64,000 bases of DNA from Halichondria panicea. Lineage: Eukaryota; Porifera; Demospongiae; Suberitida; Halichondriidae. The position numbers and the translations under genes are program-made. Under the pieces are notes generated by a model. The model was not told the origin of the DNA, did no database searches, and saw only the letters and a program-made list of their open reading frames with translations. Of this stretch, positions 1-32,700 are shown in pieces. Location of the stretch: the NCBI RefSeq assembly GCF_963675165.1, contig NC_087392.1, positions 4,952,942 through 5,016,941 on the forward strand, given 5' to 3'. Numbering within the stretch: position 1 is the first letter of the stretch; each line of letters begins with the position of its first letter.

Positions 1-19532
<19,532 letters not shown>

Positions 19533-19647
19533 GTCCTTAACTATAGTAAAAACATTTTAATGGAATTTCATTGAACAACAAAATTATAGTACATGGTATA
19601 GCTAGCTAGATACACAATTGCAAATGATATTTATCTGTGGTATAAAA

Positions 19648-20608
19648 TTAATGCTTTTTACACTTCTTGTGAGTGCAAGTGTGGTTTGGTTGTGTTTCAA
19701 AAACAACTGAAACTTGTGATCTAAAAGTCAAAGTTTCTTTAACAAACTGAAGATGCAAATTAGTCGACAGTAGCTCTGTTTGGGGAGGATCTGATTCTCG
19801 TATTTCTAAGTCGGATACAGAATCGAGCCCAGTGGTAGTGTCCAGTTCCACCACTTCCAGAGCGGGACCCAGTTGCACACTCAGCATCTGGCAGACTGAC
19901 TGTGCCTTGGAACGAGCATTGCCCACAGCTCTCTTAAACGCCTCTTGTCTGCAAATTAATAGAGGAATAGCGATTTAAATTATACACAGGGTTTCGTTTT
20001 GTACAGAGGAGGGGCATCCAGCTAGGGATCTATCCCCTCTCTAGATAATGGCAAAAACTCGATCGCCAAACTGCACCATACACATGTGAGAATCCATTGT
20101 CAAAATATAATTACAGGCCATTGATATCAGCTCCCAACCAAGCATACCGTTTCTCCTCTTTGTCTTCAAAGAGATGCTGACAAGTAATGGCTGTGATTTG
20201 AACTGACGAGGCATCCAACTTCTCAATGAGCAAGTTCCTCACAGTTTCACACTTGCTCACACCATCAAAGTCAATCAGAACATCCGTCTGCACACGCACA
20301 CACTCGCCCCTCCTCGAAATATCAGTGGAGCATTTATAATCCTTCTCTTTGAGACCGTTGTTTCGAAGTACTTGGATAATATAATCGGTTCTTCTTTTCA
20401 CACTTCCCTGGGCTGCCTCTAGACTGTCTTTGACACTGTACACAGACACACCAAATGTGAGGTGGGACGGGGGACATTGTGCTTCACCAGTTGATTGAAC
20501 AGAGATGGTTCTAGCTGGAGACTGTACAATCGTGCTGCTGCTTGCTTGTTGTTGAATATTGTTCATCTTTGGGTCAGAAGCGCTCATATTCGAGCGAGTT
20601 TTATACAA
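19648..20608 (-). CDS. IRAK1BP1: IRAK1-binding protein 1 homologue (SIMPL-domain protein)
   Basis: Two exons on the minus strand, 20608-20148 and 19948-19648, join in phase 2 to give 253 codons; human IRAK1BP1 is of similar length (about 260). Conserved sequence includes the N-terminal beta region (FGVSVYSVKDSLEAAQGSVK), RRTDYIIQVL, a hydrophobic VLIDFDGVSKCETVRNLLIE and, in exon 2, NARSKAQSVCQML. These fit the SIMPL/DUF541 fold. In mammals the protein binds IRAK1 and modulates NF-kappaB signalling downstream of TNF and IL-1 receptors; here that role is inferred. The start is ambiguous between the ATG at 20608 and the one at 20587 (MSASDP). The 3' end converges on PI4KA and the 5' end is head-to-head with the dynein. 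Confidence 0.85.
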
Positions 20609-20776
20609 AAAGCAGTTTTCTTTGAAGTTTATCTACCTTTCCTACCTCACACAAAGGTTTCTATGGCAACAAAAGGGGTTGGGCTCGTACCAAGTACAAG
20701 CTTTTTACAAGCTATTTACAAGCTATTGTAAAGATCAAAGACTTGCTGTAGAATTGCCAGATCTGCTGTCCAAGAG
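20609..20776. promoter_or_regulatory. Shared head-to-head promoter region
   Basis: Only 168 bp separate the divergent start codons of the IRAK1BP1 homologue (minus) and the dynein heavy chain (plus), so both promoters and 5' UTRs must sit here or overlap the coding parts. I see no TATA box in a convincing place. The region contains a short repeat (AAGCTTTTTACAAGCTATTTACAAGC, starting near 20698). Confidence 0.6.
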
Positions 20777-23700
20777 ATGGACGAGCGACACTGGTGGTTT
20801 GCATCCAAGCTTCAAGAAACCTTCCACTTCGGAGGCTACGATAACCCCACACTTTTGGAGGATTTCCTCTCTGAGTCACATGTAGTGGACAAAATCAACT
20901 CATTCCTGGCTCCTGGAGAGCCGCATAAACTGTTCTTCTATTGCGATACAGCTCCTCAATCCAGCTCACTTGGAGAAGCTCCTTCAACATCACGACAGCT
21001 CCATATTAGAGCTCAATTATCGAAGGACGTGCTAGCAGAGGGATGCGTTTGCCTCTACATACTGCGCAGGGACATTGGGGGAGAGGTGGATGTCACGCAG
21101 ATGGAGCGAGAACTATTCTGTGGAGAGCTTCGTCACTCCCTCCTGTCCAGTTTAGCTGCACTCCTGACTGAAGTGTACACCCCACTACTGCATACTCAGA
21201 GAAATTGGGGCGAATGCAGCGACGACAGCGTGTCCAATTTCCTGCAAAATTTCGACAAGTTCTCAAACAGTCTCCTGGAAACGGCCACTCAAGCCCAGAT
21301 TCACCACCCCCTGTTACGAAGACCTGGCTATGATCTGAGGTATGAACTGTCTAGTGGTCATGTGGGGGGCGGGGCTAGGGGGATATCCCTACTGGCAGAG
21401 GTAGTGATCGAGTGTGAGGGACTGGTTGCAGACTGGATTGGAACCATTGAGGGCATACTCATCGAAACCACTGATGAAAGGTGAGTACCTTAATGGATTA
21501 AAGTGTCTGCTTTATTGTTGCATTCCATTAGCTTTGCTTTTTGCCGTGCATAATTATAAGATGAAGATCGGTGATATTGACAAATATCAATTGTTACTCT
21601 AAAATGCGTATATTAGCAATAGAAAGCCAGCCATGCATAGACCTTCCGTACAGATTGGAAGACCCTCAAGGTAGTCCATTGGCTGAGTTGAGCAAGTGGC
21701 AGCGTCGAGGTGTCATCCTCTCCTCGCTAGTGGAGCAGCTCAAGAGTAAGGAGAGCAAGGCTGTGCTCGGGGCACTGGTAGCCACCAAGTCCAAACTACT
21801 CAAGAAATGGAAGAGCAGTGATCTTCAGTAAGTAGCATAATTATATAGTCTACTAGCATTGTCCTCATGTTGTCTTTTTATTGTGAATTTTGCTTTTTTG
21901 TACAGTTTAGATCTACCCATGCATTTTTCAGTACAGTTTCAAACAGAACTCTTTTCAGCAAACAGTACTTATGTATTCTATTGTAGGATCACTGATGCAT
22001 TCAACAACTCTCGTGATCGTGTCCGTTATCTGGAGGCACTTGCCCCACACCTGGAGGCCCTCCTCTCCACACCACTCACACCCACACTCACGGCACTCCT
22101 GACCACCATCAAACAGATGGATGGACTCTCTCGGGCTTATGCTCGATCGGGTTATCTAGGAATACTATTTACCAAGGTATGAGTGCTCTTAGAATAGCAC
22201 CCTACCTGCACAGTTTCCAGCTGTACAGGGGCAGTAGCTATATACAGCATGTTACGTGTCTTTCAATTTAGCAAATGTATCCCATAAATAAGTTTTGTGG
22301 TATATCAATGCAACTGCTTATAAAGAGCATAATTATTATTTTCCGGCACAACAAGTGTACAGTGGTGTTATCCAGAGCAAGGACTGATAGAAAACCACAC
22401 TAGGAACTATATAACCTTTGCTATCCTAGCTGTCTTTGCTCTGGACAACTGTTATATAAATCACCTACAGTGTAAATGGAGTTCACATCTCCTCTCCCCC
22501 CTCCACACACACTCAGATATCAAACAGCCTAGTGAAGGTGTGCAGAGATGATCTAGAGTCCTACTGCACAAGCAAAGGAAAAACAGAAGACCAATTCTGG
22601 ACCCTGCTATCCCAAGCCATAATCAGTGGCTCTACCTCGAAAGATCACCCACCACTAGTAGCCAAGCTAAATTCTTACCTATCGTTTTCAACTGTGTACA
22701 AAGAGCTGCTCACACAACTGAAGGATGCGCTGCTAACGTCCGTACCTTTTGGCCTCTCTACAAGCACAGGGCTTACTCGACATGCTGTGTCACATCTGAC
22801 CAATGGATTTGCTAAGAAGACTGTGACAAAAGGCACCATGAGCGAAAGCAGTCGAACTAGTGTTATGAGCAGTTCCACCTCAGGGATTGGTCTGCATAAC
22901 ATTGAAACCATCATGTCTGATCTAAACTTGTTCTCAGCTCGTGTTGTCAAAGTATTGGACATAGTAGACACTCTCGGACAATTCAAGCAACTGAACATTG
23001 ATTCTCGGCTGGAAGGTCTCCCCTGGATATCAGGATTGTGGCGTTTGGAACTGGACGGTGGGACCGAAGTGACGTCTATTCGAGATAGTACTCACAGCTG
23101 GGGGGAGGTGGTGGTTCAAGACTCTGAGGTTGGTAAAGAGAGTGTTGCTAGTGGGTCAGACGTGACGATGGACTATTTGGAGGTGCTGGTTGGTGGAGGG
23201 TTGAATGTAGGAGATCCCTTGCCCTCACTCAAGGAGGAGAGCCTAGTCTTGTCCACTAGGAGCACCACAGAAGGTACGTAAAACAGTCTGTAGTACATCT
23301 ATAGAGAACAACTCCACGTTTTGATTGGCGGTTTGGAGATGATTCAATTTCATAATTAATTTTGAAAGCTTACAGTGAGACCTTTCAGATAATGTACTAG
23401 CTTACAATATTTGATCGGACCAAATTTTGTGACGATTTACCCCACTTGCATGTACCAGTAACCCATGCTTTTTTGTCGGAATTGGGCCCAAAATGACCTT
23501 TGATTTTAACACAGCATCTTAATATAGAGCTCACTCTAAGCGTTCAGAAATCATGAGCCTAAATCAAGTTATGGCCATTCAAAGATGTTGCACGTTGACG
23601 TTAATGACGGAAAACATATTACCAATGCAGGTCCAGCTCTGGCAACTATGTCCACACACAGCACAAGCTCCACAACTTCCACCACCGTCACCGCCTCCAC

Positions 23701-26700
23701 ACACTCACACAAGGCACATTCTGACTCGCCCACTGATAGTGTAGCACTCATGGTCGAGACCAACATACGATTAATCCAGTCCAAACTGGAACTGGCGTGT
23801 GCCCGTGGTGTGGAGGATGTGTTCAGCCTTGGCAAGGACAGGGAGATCTTCCTTAGTGCCTATCAAGAGTACTCCGAGACAGTGGGCAATATCGAGGAGA
23901 ACCTGTGTGCCTACTTGAAGGTATAGTAATGTGTGTGTACAGTATGCAAGTGTACAGAGCATGATTGTACGTAATGACCAGCTTTTTGTGTACAGTATGT
24001 CTTACTGCGCAACGAATGTGCTGCTTGTATGTACATGTGTATACATAATTATGAAGTAGTAGTTTATTTCTCTAGCTATTTGTGCACCCCGGCCCCCTCT
24101 TTTTATACATACAGGCAGTATTTGTTGATGTGGGCAGTTCTTGTCGTGCTTTAGACGTGGTCTCACGTTTCTCCCCTGTATCGAGACGAGTTGCTCTCCG
24201 TGAGGCAGTCCATCGCTGCATGAGCCTGGCCTTCAGTCGGTACTTCACTGAGCTAGAGGAGATACAGGCACACTATGAGAGGAACAAGGTGGGAGCTCGT
24301 GTTATATAATACTAGTTCATTATTACGTAGCTACCTTTGAGGGCTCATCTTGAGTCTAGAGCGTCCAATTTTATTGATGTATAATAGCTGTTGATGATAG
24401 TGTATATGTAAATTGAAGTGTATATAGAATCAGAGATATTTGTGTGATTAAGTGTGGCACTGATTGCAGGGTTGTCCCCCTGTGAGTCGTAATGCCCCTC
24501 CAGTGGCCGGGGCCGTGTCCTGGGCCAGACAGCTGCTAAGGAGAGTGGAGGAGCCGATGGTGGCCTTCAAACAGGAGGGGTCTGTACTGCAATCGAAGGT
24601 CAGGACCTGGTGCATGGATATAATTATAGTGTGCATCTGATCACAGGAATTACTTATATAATATCCAAAAGGTGACCTGCTCAGATGCTGGTGTACACAT
24701 GCAGTGTTGTGCAGTACCTGTACGACCCCCCTCCCGTTTAATCAATTGCTTTCAGAATCCTAAAGTTATGGCTGTTGAAAGATGTTGTATGCTTGTATAG
24801 TTTGAAACCATCATGTGTACATGTAAGTGCCATCACACTTCTTATTGGGTAACAATTATTGAGGACTTGCAATTATTTGGGTTAACCATTATTTGACTGC
24901 TCACTTAGGTGATATCTACGTAGCCTATAATTAAAAAAGTCACTACCCCAAAAAACCCTTAATGTAGAATGCTTATATGTATCAAACTGTTGTGTGGTAC
25001 ACTATGACGGTACTTTGTTGTGACACTGTCTCTGTGTTCTATTTTGCAGGAGTCAGTGTATGTGAGCAGACTATACAATCGTCTAGTGACTGCCCTCCTG
25101 AAGTACGAGGTGTTGTGGTTGAGTCAGTGGAGGGGTGGAGTGGAGACTGGGAGGGCGGGGCTTCAGAGCACCCTCCTAGCACAGCACGAGGACGGAGAGA
25201 GAGGGGTCGTGGTTAGGGTCAACTGCAGTCAGAGGTGAGCGCATATACATGTAGGTGGACACAAGCATTCTTTTGTGTGTGTGAAAAACTTGTATTTACT
25301 CATTCATGCAATGTTTTGCAATGCGTTAAACATGCAAACTTTGCGAGTGTTAATGCATGGCTTTGCAAAAATAATATCGCTAATATACCTACAAAATAAT
25401 GTATACTACCGGTACTTGTATGAAATCATGTGGTACGCGTTCACTGTACGGTTTATACTATTGTTGTACTGTACAGACTTCTCCAACTAATGGCTGAGTC
25501 CAAGGCTCTGCTCGGAATGGGAGTGGCCATTCCTGACTCTACGAAACTACTGCTAGCACAGGTACCCCTCCTAACTGGACCATAGCATGTTGAAATTATT
25601 GATACTACCCCCTCTAGGGAAGTCGTGTCAAGCAATTCAAGCAGCAACTGGAACACGTTCTCAACGATTTCTACTCCATCCAACATTCGCTAGACCCGCT
25701 TATCAAGCCGTTATTAGCGTCCACCATTGATGGGTGTGTGCGAACGCTCATGCCTGGTTGGACCACCCTCACTTGGAGTCTATTGAACATCGATGCTTAT
25801 CTGTATAAAGTCAACACTAATGTGTCCTCTCTGAGAGAGCTGGTGGGAAGAGTGCGGGAGATTCTGAGTGATAAAGTGTATCACTGTCTGGAGGAGATGT
25901 CCACCAGCTCACTGTTTGATCTCCGCCTGGCCACATCCAAGAGCTGGGTATGTTACCATAGTAATGAACATTGTGTACGTATACATGTATGAAACCCATT
26001 ATACTTTTTCAAATTAATATACCTGCATGTGCAACTGTTAGCAATGTTCATGATCAACTATTGTTTAGTGCAGGAAAACTGTCTATCATCATAGTTACAC
26101 TTTATAGTATTTAGAGCACCTCTTTATTACAGCAGCCCCAATTGTAGACAGGTTTCACAGTACCTATAGGTATGTGTACAAGTGTATGTGTAATGGTTGG
26201 TCCTCTTTTGTCCCATTCCCAGCACCCGAATGAATTCACTAAAGTGATCCTCTCCTCAATTACCGATCGCTCCAACAGTCTCCTTACAAACGTACTCACT
26301 ATTCGAACGGCCCTACTGGAAATAATCTCCCTCTGTTCAGGAGAAGGGGAGGACAGAACCCTCGGCCTGATAACCACAGCCCTGGAGATGAGTGCCCCTC
26401 ATCAACAAGCCCTCCTCAGTACGGGTAGCAGTGAGAACAGCAAGAAAGCTCTGCACAGTACAGCACACAGTGGGGTACTGTCTGGGGCCCAGTCCACACG
26501 CAATACAAGTGTGGCTACCTTAGGGGCAACGTCTAGTCACTTTTTGGCGCAAGTGTTGAGTAAGCTGGGATCAGTTGAAGAAGCCGTGCTGGTAAAGTTT
26601 TGTGAGATAGTGTTCGATAAAGTCGGTAAGATGGTTGTGAAATCTCACGACCAACTCTGTTCTTGTCTATGGAGCAGCGGAGATCTGGAATCAGACACCG

Positions 26701-29700
26701 GCCGCAGCAGGTCCAATTCCAATACAACAATCTCGAAAACCATCAAAGCAAAATCGAAAAACGTTTCCTTCAATCTGCCAGATTCGCCGGCTAAAGGCAA
26801 CAGTGCTACAGAACTAGAAAATGATCTGATCAACTCCATCTCACAAACTATTCTCCTTCCTGACAAAACCAAGTCCACTCCACCGCTGCAGCTAGAGGTT
26901 GAAGTTCACTTTCTCATTCCACGTATTTGTTTGAAACCCAGTCTGGATGAAGTGCAATCACATCTATCTCAAGTGTCGGGGGCGATTGCTCGTGTGCTTC
27001 ATCTGGTGGTATGGTGGGCGGGGCCTAATGCTGGTAGACGCCTGTACGAAGTATTAGAGTCTAACGGGACTATACGATATTTCCATGAGAGTATTTTGCA
27101 AGCTATGGAAGGTATGGGAACATTACAAGGTCCAATTAATGCATGTCTTGTCGCCATGTCTCGGATATTTTTTTAATATAATGGTAGGCCTGGTATATAT
27201 TGTATCTGGGCGTGGTTGGAACTCGCTATCAATATTGTGCACGTAGATTTTACAATATCTCGCTATCATGTCTAGGTAGGTATGTATGTATTTAGCAAGC
27301 AATGGTGCACCTTGTAATGTGCTTATAGCTGTATATAATTTTTGCAGAAAAGTCATAATTTTATTATCCTATGCGTGTACTCTGGTGCAGGTGTGTCTCC
27401 CAGGATAGAAGAGTGCCTCCAGTCACTGCGTCTGTATGACTTCCTCTGGCAGCAAGACATGCATGCCACATGCAAGTATCTGCTCACCTCACTACCACAG
27501 CCTCACGACTGCTCCTCTCACATCGAGAACTTTATGGTACTAGAGGATAAGATCGATGGACTCCGCTCGGTGTTTAGTGTTGGTCACCTCCAACTCTCCT
27601 CTCTACCCGTCAAGAACTCACTCAGAGCTCTAGCCGTGGCTTGGAAGATTGAGTTTGCTTCTTTTTTACACGGACAAGGCAAAGTAAGTCAGTTTTTTTA
27701 ACCCCCCCTTTTTGTTTTTGGATAAAAATTGCACTCGAACTACGTAAGTATTCATCTATAAATCTGTAAATACAGTCAGTGTATAGACAATTGTAGCAAT
27801 GGCTGTATATATTGCTACGTGTACATTGCATGCATAATTATGTATGACTCATTAACGTATTTTTACATAGCTACATGCTCTCCCCTCCCCTTGCAGTCCT
27901 CCCTCCAGTCTCTGGTGAGCCAGAGAGAGGCCATGCTCCACCAGCTGTCCTGCCCAGTGGAGACACTGGATCAACTCAAGAGCACTCTTGAGCTACTGCA
28001 CACCATTACTGACATGCAGAACCTCATTGATGAACTGTACCTCCCAGTGGAGAGACTCTACACTATGCTGAGGTGAGCCTCCAGCTGCATAGTATAGTGA
28101 AGCCTGTCTCTGTAGTGGTCACCCTTGGCAGACCGCTGTAATAAATAGGTGGCCTGCTAACACACGCCAACTGCTTAGCTATAGAGATTAACCTGGCTGT
28201 ATTATAGAGGGTGACCTGCTTTATAGGCTACCACAATAGACAAGTTTTACAGTCCAAAATTGATCAGAAAACATAAGTGGAATATACGCACATGTAAAGT
28301 GATGACAATAAATACTTGTATGCAAGCTGTATGAATAGTACTTGCAATTACTTAACTAACTGTCTAGTGAGCAATATTTCATCTGTCTCTATTGACGACG
28401 TGTAATTATCCCAGGGAGTACAACCCTCATCTGCCTCGCGCTGAAGTACAGCAGGTAGACTCACTGAGGGATGACTGGCGGGCACTCACTGACCTAGCAG
28501 AGCATGTCCAACACCAGCTGCTGTCGGAGCAGAGGCGCTTCTTTGAGAGGGAGGTGGACAAACAAGTGAAGGCGTTTGTCGTTAGGACCATTCAGTTCCG
28601 GAACAGTTTTGACACCGAGGGACCACTCGTGCCTGGCCTCGTTCCCAGTGAAGCAGCTATCAGATTGGGTGAGGAGTGTGTGTGGGTGGGTGTGTGTGTG
28701 GGTGTGGGTGTGGGTGTGTGGTGTGAGTGTGTGAGTGTGTGTGGGTGTGTGGGTGTGTGGGTGTGTGAGGAACGTGTGTGTGTGTGTGTGTGTTCGTGTG
28801 TGTGGTTCATTTGTTCCTTTTGTCTTGTTTATCAATATTTGGCAAATACTGTTTCCAGTGATGCCGTGCAGTAATGCCTGATGAGAGTTTTAGCCATGCA
28901 TAATTGTCTTATTTACATGGGACTCTCCATGCAGGCTCTTTCCTGGAAGGTTGTGAAGAGCTCAAGTTGCAGCGTGATCTTTTAGTGACAGTCCAGAAGC
29001 TGTTGGACATTCCCCCCACCCCTTATCCAGAGCTGCATCAGACAGAACAAGACCTTTCCTACCTACACGCTCTCTATGACAACTATCAGCAATTCATTGA
29101 CTTTGATAAAAGGTGAGTCAAGTGATATAAGTATATAAAATAATAATAATAATTGTCTGATATTTTGTTAGGTTTCGACAAGAGCTGTGGGCGGAGGTTG
29201 ATCTAGACGAAGCGGTTAAACAGGTCAGGCATTGCATGTGGTACCTTTTAATATGTACATAATTACGATCGATTGCTGTGCACATATACGTAATGCAACA
29301 GGCTGGAAACCCAATATCTGTATATTGTATTAGCTTTGTGGTCATCAGGCCGATTTTGCTCTATATAAATGACATGTATCTGATGATTATACCGGCCCTT
29401 TATGTATTATGTTGCCACTCCCTTCACCAGACGGAGGGATTCTGGTGTGCCTACGAGAGACTACCCCTAGAGCAGCAAGATTGGGATGCAGCCAGGAAAC
29501 TCAAGACAGAGCTCTCCCAGTACAGACAGATACTCCCTCTGCTCATGCAGCTGCACTCTAAGGAGGTCAAGAACAGACACTGGCTGCAGGTCATGAGTGT
29601 AGTGAACTGCACCTTTCAACTGGAGGGCAGCATCTTCAAGATGAGCCACCTTCTAGACGCTGGACTACTGCAGTGAGCTAATTATTGTATCTTACAGTAC

Positions 29701-32700
29701 TGAGTAAGCACAATTACATGTAACTAGATAATACTCGGAGGACCAAGGTAATTAGTTTGTAAAGTGTTCTATTTTCCATCAGTGCTCTATTACTAGTGTA
29801 CAATGTATAGATGAAGTTGTTATGATGAGAACACAGCTCTGAGTACAATATGACCACATACACTATTATTTTGTCTATGCAGTCACCTCTCTTCACTTCA
29901 AGAGATAGTGTCCTGTGCTGGCTCTGAGCTTGATCTTGAGGAGAGGTTCTTCTCTCTAGAGGAAGAATGGAGTGAGGCCAGTCTGGTCTTCCTCCCGTAT
30001 AAGAGCCACGGACATGCTCTACTGGAGCAGGAGCACACTCTCTCGCTCATAGAGCAGCTGGAACATGCGCACACTCTGTTAGCCACCATGCTGTTATCTA
30101 AACACATATCACCGCTGAGAGAGGAGGCCTCACAGTGGGCAATCAAACTGGGGAATGTGGCCGACATCCTACAACAGGTATATAACGTTTTTACACACTG
30201 CAATCTTATGCAAAGCCTCTATTACAATGTAGTACTACATGTTGTGTATATGTAAATATTCCATTGTACCGCGTGCATACCATAGCTGACATCCTGCAAC
30301 AGGTATAAGATTCTTATCCAAGTATGAACAGCTTAATTATACGTGTGTGCCAATAGTTTAAAGTTGCAATAGTTACGAATACTGTATATTTTGAACCCCA
30401 TTCCTGTATGCAAATTATACATGTAACTAACTTCCTTTCCTTCCCTCCCCCCACACACGCAGTGGATGTCAGTACAGGAGTTGTGGCAGAACCTTGAGGC
30501 TGTTTTCAACACCTCCTCCACTGCCAAAGATTTCCCAGAAGAGGCCATCAAGTTTGCCTCGACTCATAAGAGCTGGGTCAAGCTGATGAGGGCGGCTCAC
30601 CAGACTAAGAGTGTCCTGCTGTGTTGTACAGGAGGGGACTCCCCCAGAGAGGGGCAGCTGGCAACCATCGCCAGGGGACTCGAGGATTGCAAGAAATCTC
30701 TCGCCTCTTATCTTGCCTCAAAACGATTGGTGAGGGAAATAAATGATTATACCAGTATGTTTGAAAGAGGCTTGAAGTTCTTTGTTTTTAATTAGCATCT
30801 AGACGTTTGTAGTTATGTCCAATTAATGGGTGTTTTCAATCCTCAACAATTCAACACACATTTTCTAGCCTAATATGTGGTTATTAAACTAGGCCTAAGA
30901 GGTAGTCTACTTTTGTCTAGAGGTGGTTAGTACTGACCACCACCACCGACCAGTGTGCATGGGCACGTCACTGGTACGTATGCTTGCAGTTGAATTGTCT
31001 ATACCTCTCTCTCCGTGTGTGTGTGTGTAGGTGTTCCCTCGTCTTTACTTTGTGTCTGATGATTCGCTCCTGAGTCTCCTGAGTGACCCCACCTCCACCT
31101 CCTCCCTCACCACACACCTCGGCTGTTTGTTCGGGGCAGCTGCCGGCATACTGACCACGCCCACAACTCAGAAAGGGAATATCCCTGCAATTACTGGAGT
31201 GGAGTCAGTGGAGGGAGAGAGACTGGTCCTGTCTGAACAGGTATTGTAACAAGACTGTAAATTCATTAAGATAGCTGATTGGTAGGGATGTTAATACGAC
31301 ACCTATAGATACCTTATTAGGATATCTAGCTGTGGATACAGTATCTTATACTGTAGAATACCAGTATTCTATAGTACATGTATGTGAATCAATTATACCT
31401 CGAGGCATAGCCGAATGAGGGATACGGTAAAGCTGACTGTGTGTGTTTCTGTGTCTGTCTGTGTGTCCGTCTGTCTGTCTGTGTGTGTGTGTGTGTGTGT
31501 CTGTGTGTCTGTTCCAGCTATAACTGCTCAACGGTTGCAATACGACGAAAACTAACAGCTTCTATAGACTTCTAGCCACGTTCTCTAGGATTTCATTCGT
31601 GGATTAGCAAACTAAAGCTTCTTTCTCGAGATGGCTAGTTTGACTCACATTGAAGGTTGTTGCAGTCTCTTCAGAATCTTTCATAGCATGTTCGCACAAA
31701 CTTTCTAATCAACTTATGAGTTAGCCTTGCACTAAAGCGCTAGCTGTTTGTTAGCTACAAGAGTCAGGAAAAAGCTGCAAAGCTGCATGCCTATTGTGAC
31801 TAGACTGTACTGTCAGATTACAGTACACTGGTTGCCTAGAATTAGCCGCTCAAAGTTTTAAGACCTTAACGTTTGTGATCTAGCTATATCTGCACTCAAA
31901 GTAGTATTCCATCGAATGTGTATCAGCAGCAGCAGCATTTAACTGAGCCTGGCTTGCAAACTATGTGCTTGAAACCATGCTAACTGTAGGTTGTTGGTTA
32001 TGGTCGTGCAATACTATTTGCTGTTTTACATTCGCAACGTCTTTGAAACAAAAATCATCAAAGTACACAAACTTCATGTAAAGAAACATAACACAGCTAC
32101 ACACAGTTCTATAACAAGACAACAGTACATTTCTATATCATTATACTCAGCACAACACTTAAGTAATTTATTATTCATTCCGTTAGTGGTGATTCATTGT
32201 AACACTACTTCTACAATCATCACATAATTATTTTAATAATTCTTCGTGAATCAACTGCATTGGCGCCTTCTTGCTATCTTAACAGATAGCTGTCACATTT
32301 TCCAAGTTAGTTTCAGTATCAATGGTCTCTGCAACAAGATAAAGACATGCATAACATACATGGGGGAATGCGTCACTGTGGAATAAGTATTGCTACAGGG
32401 AAAGTACATAGTATGATCAATTACCTTCTGTGGCGAAGGATTGATAGTTCCTCAGATGTTTGGGCAGGACAGTAGCATAGTCATGGTTACTGAAGTCCAC
32501 AATAGGAGCAGTGCAATTGGCGCTGGCATTATCGACAGCATTTGCAGTAGAGTTCTCTTCTTCACAAGCTGAAATCAATGATCTACCTTTAAAAATATTT
32601 ACTCAAAAATTAATTATTTATGCTCACTGATATTGTTTGTTGAAAGACTTTGCGAGTCACTCACACTTGCGTACTTGATATTTTCATCTTCAATTGACAA

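Larger units (their letters stand above)
20777..31240 (+). other. DNHD1: Dynein exons 1-20: tail and most of linker
   Basis: Exons as read: 20777-21480, 21654-21827, 21987-22176, 22517-23274, 23631-23920, 24115-24288, 24470-24598, 25050-25234, 25477-25561, 25618-25947, 26223-27111, 27391-27683, 27897-28072, 28415-28668, 28935-29112, 29172-29223, 29431-29672, 29883-30177, 30463-30729, 31031-31240. They cover the N1 region (WLNQI-like DWIGTIEG; KLLKKWKSSDLQITDAFN) and the N2/linker region (FWCAYERLPLEQQDWD at about 29440; MQELWQNLEAVF-like MSVQELWQNLEAVF at 30466; FPRLYFVSDD at 31034). Tail exons 4 and 11 hold long Ser-rich stretches not typical of dyneins. Confidence 0.8.
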
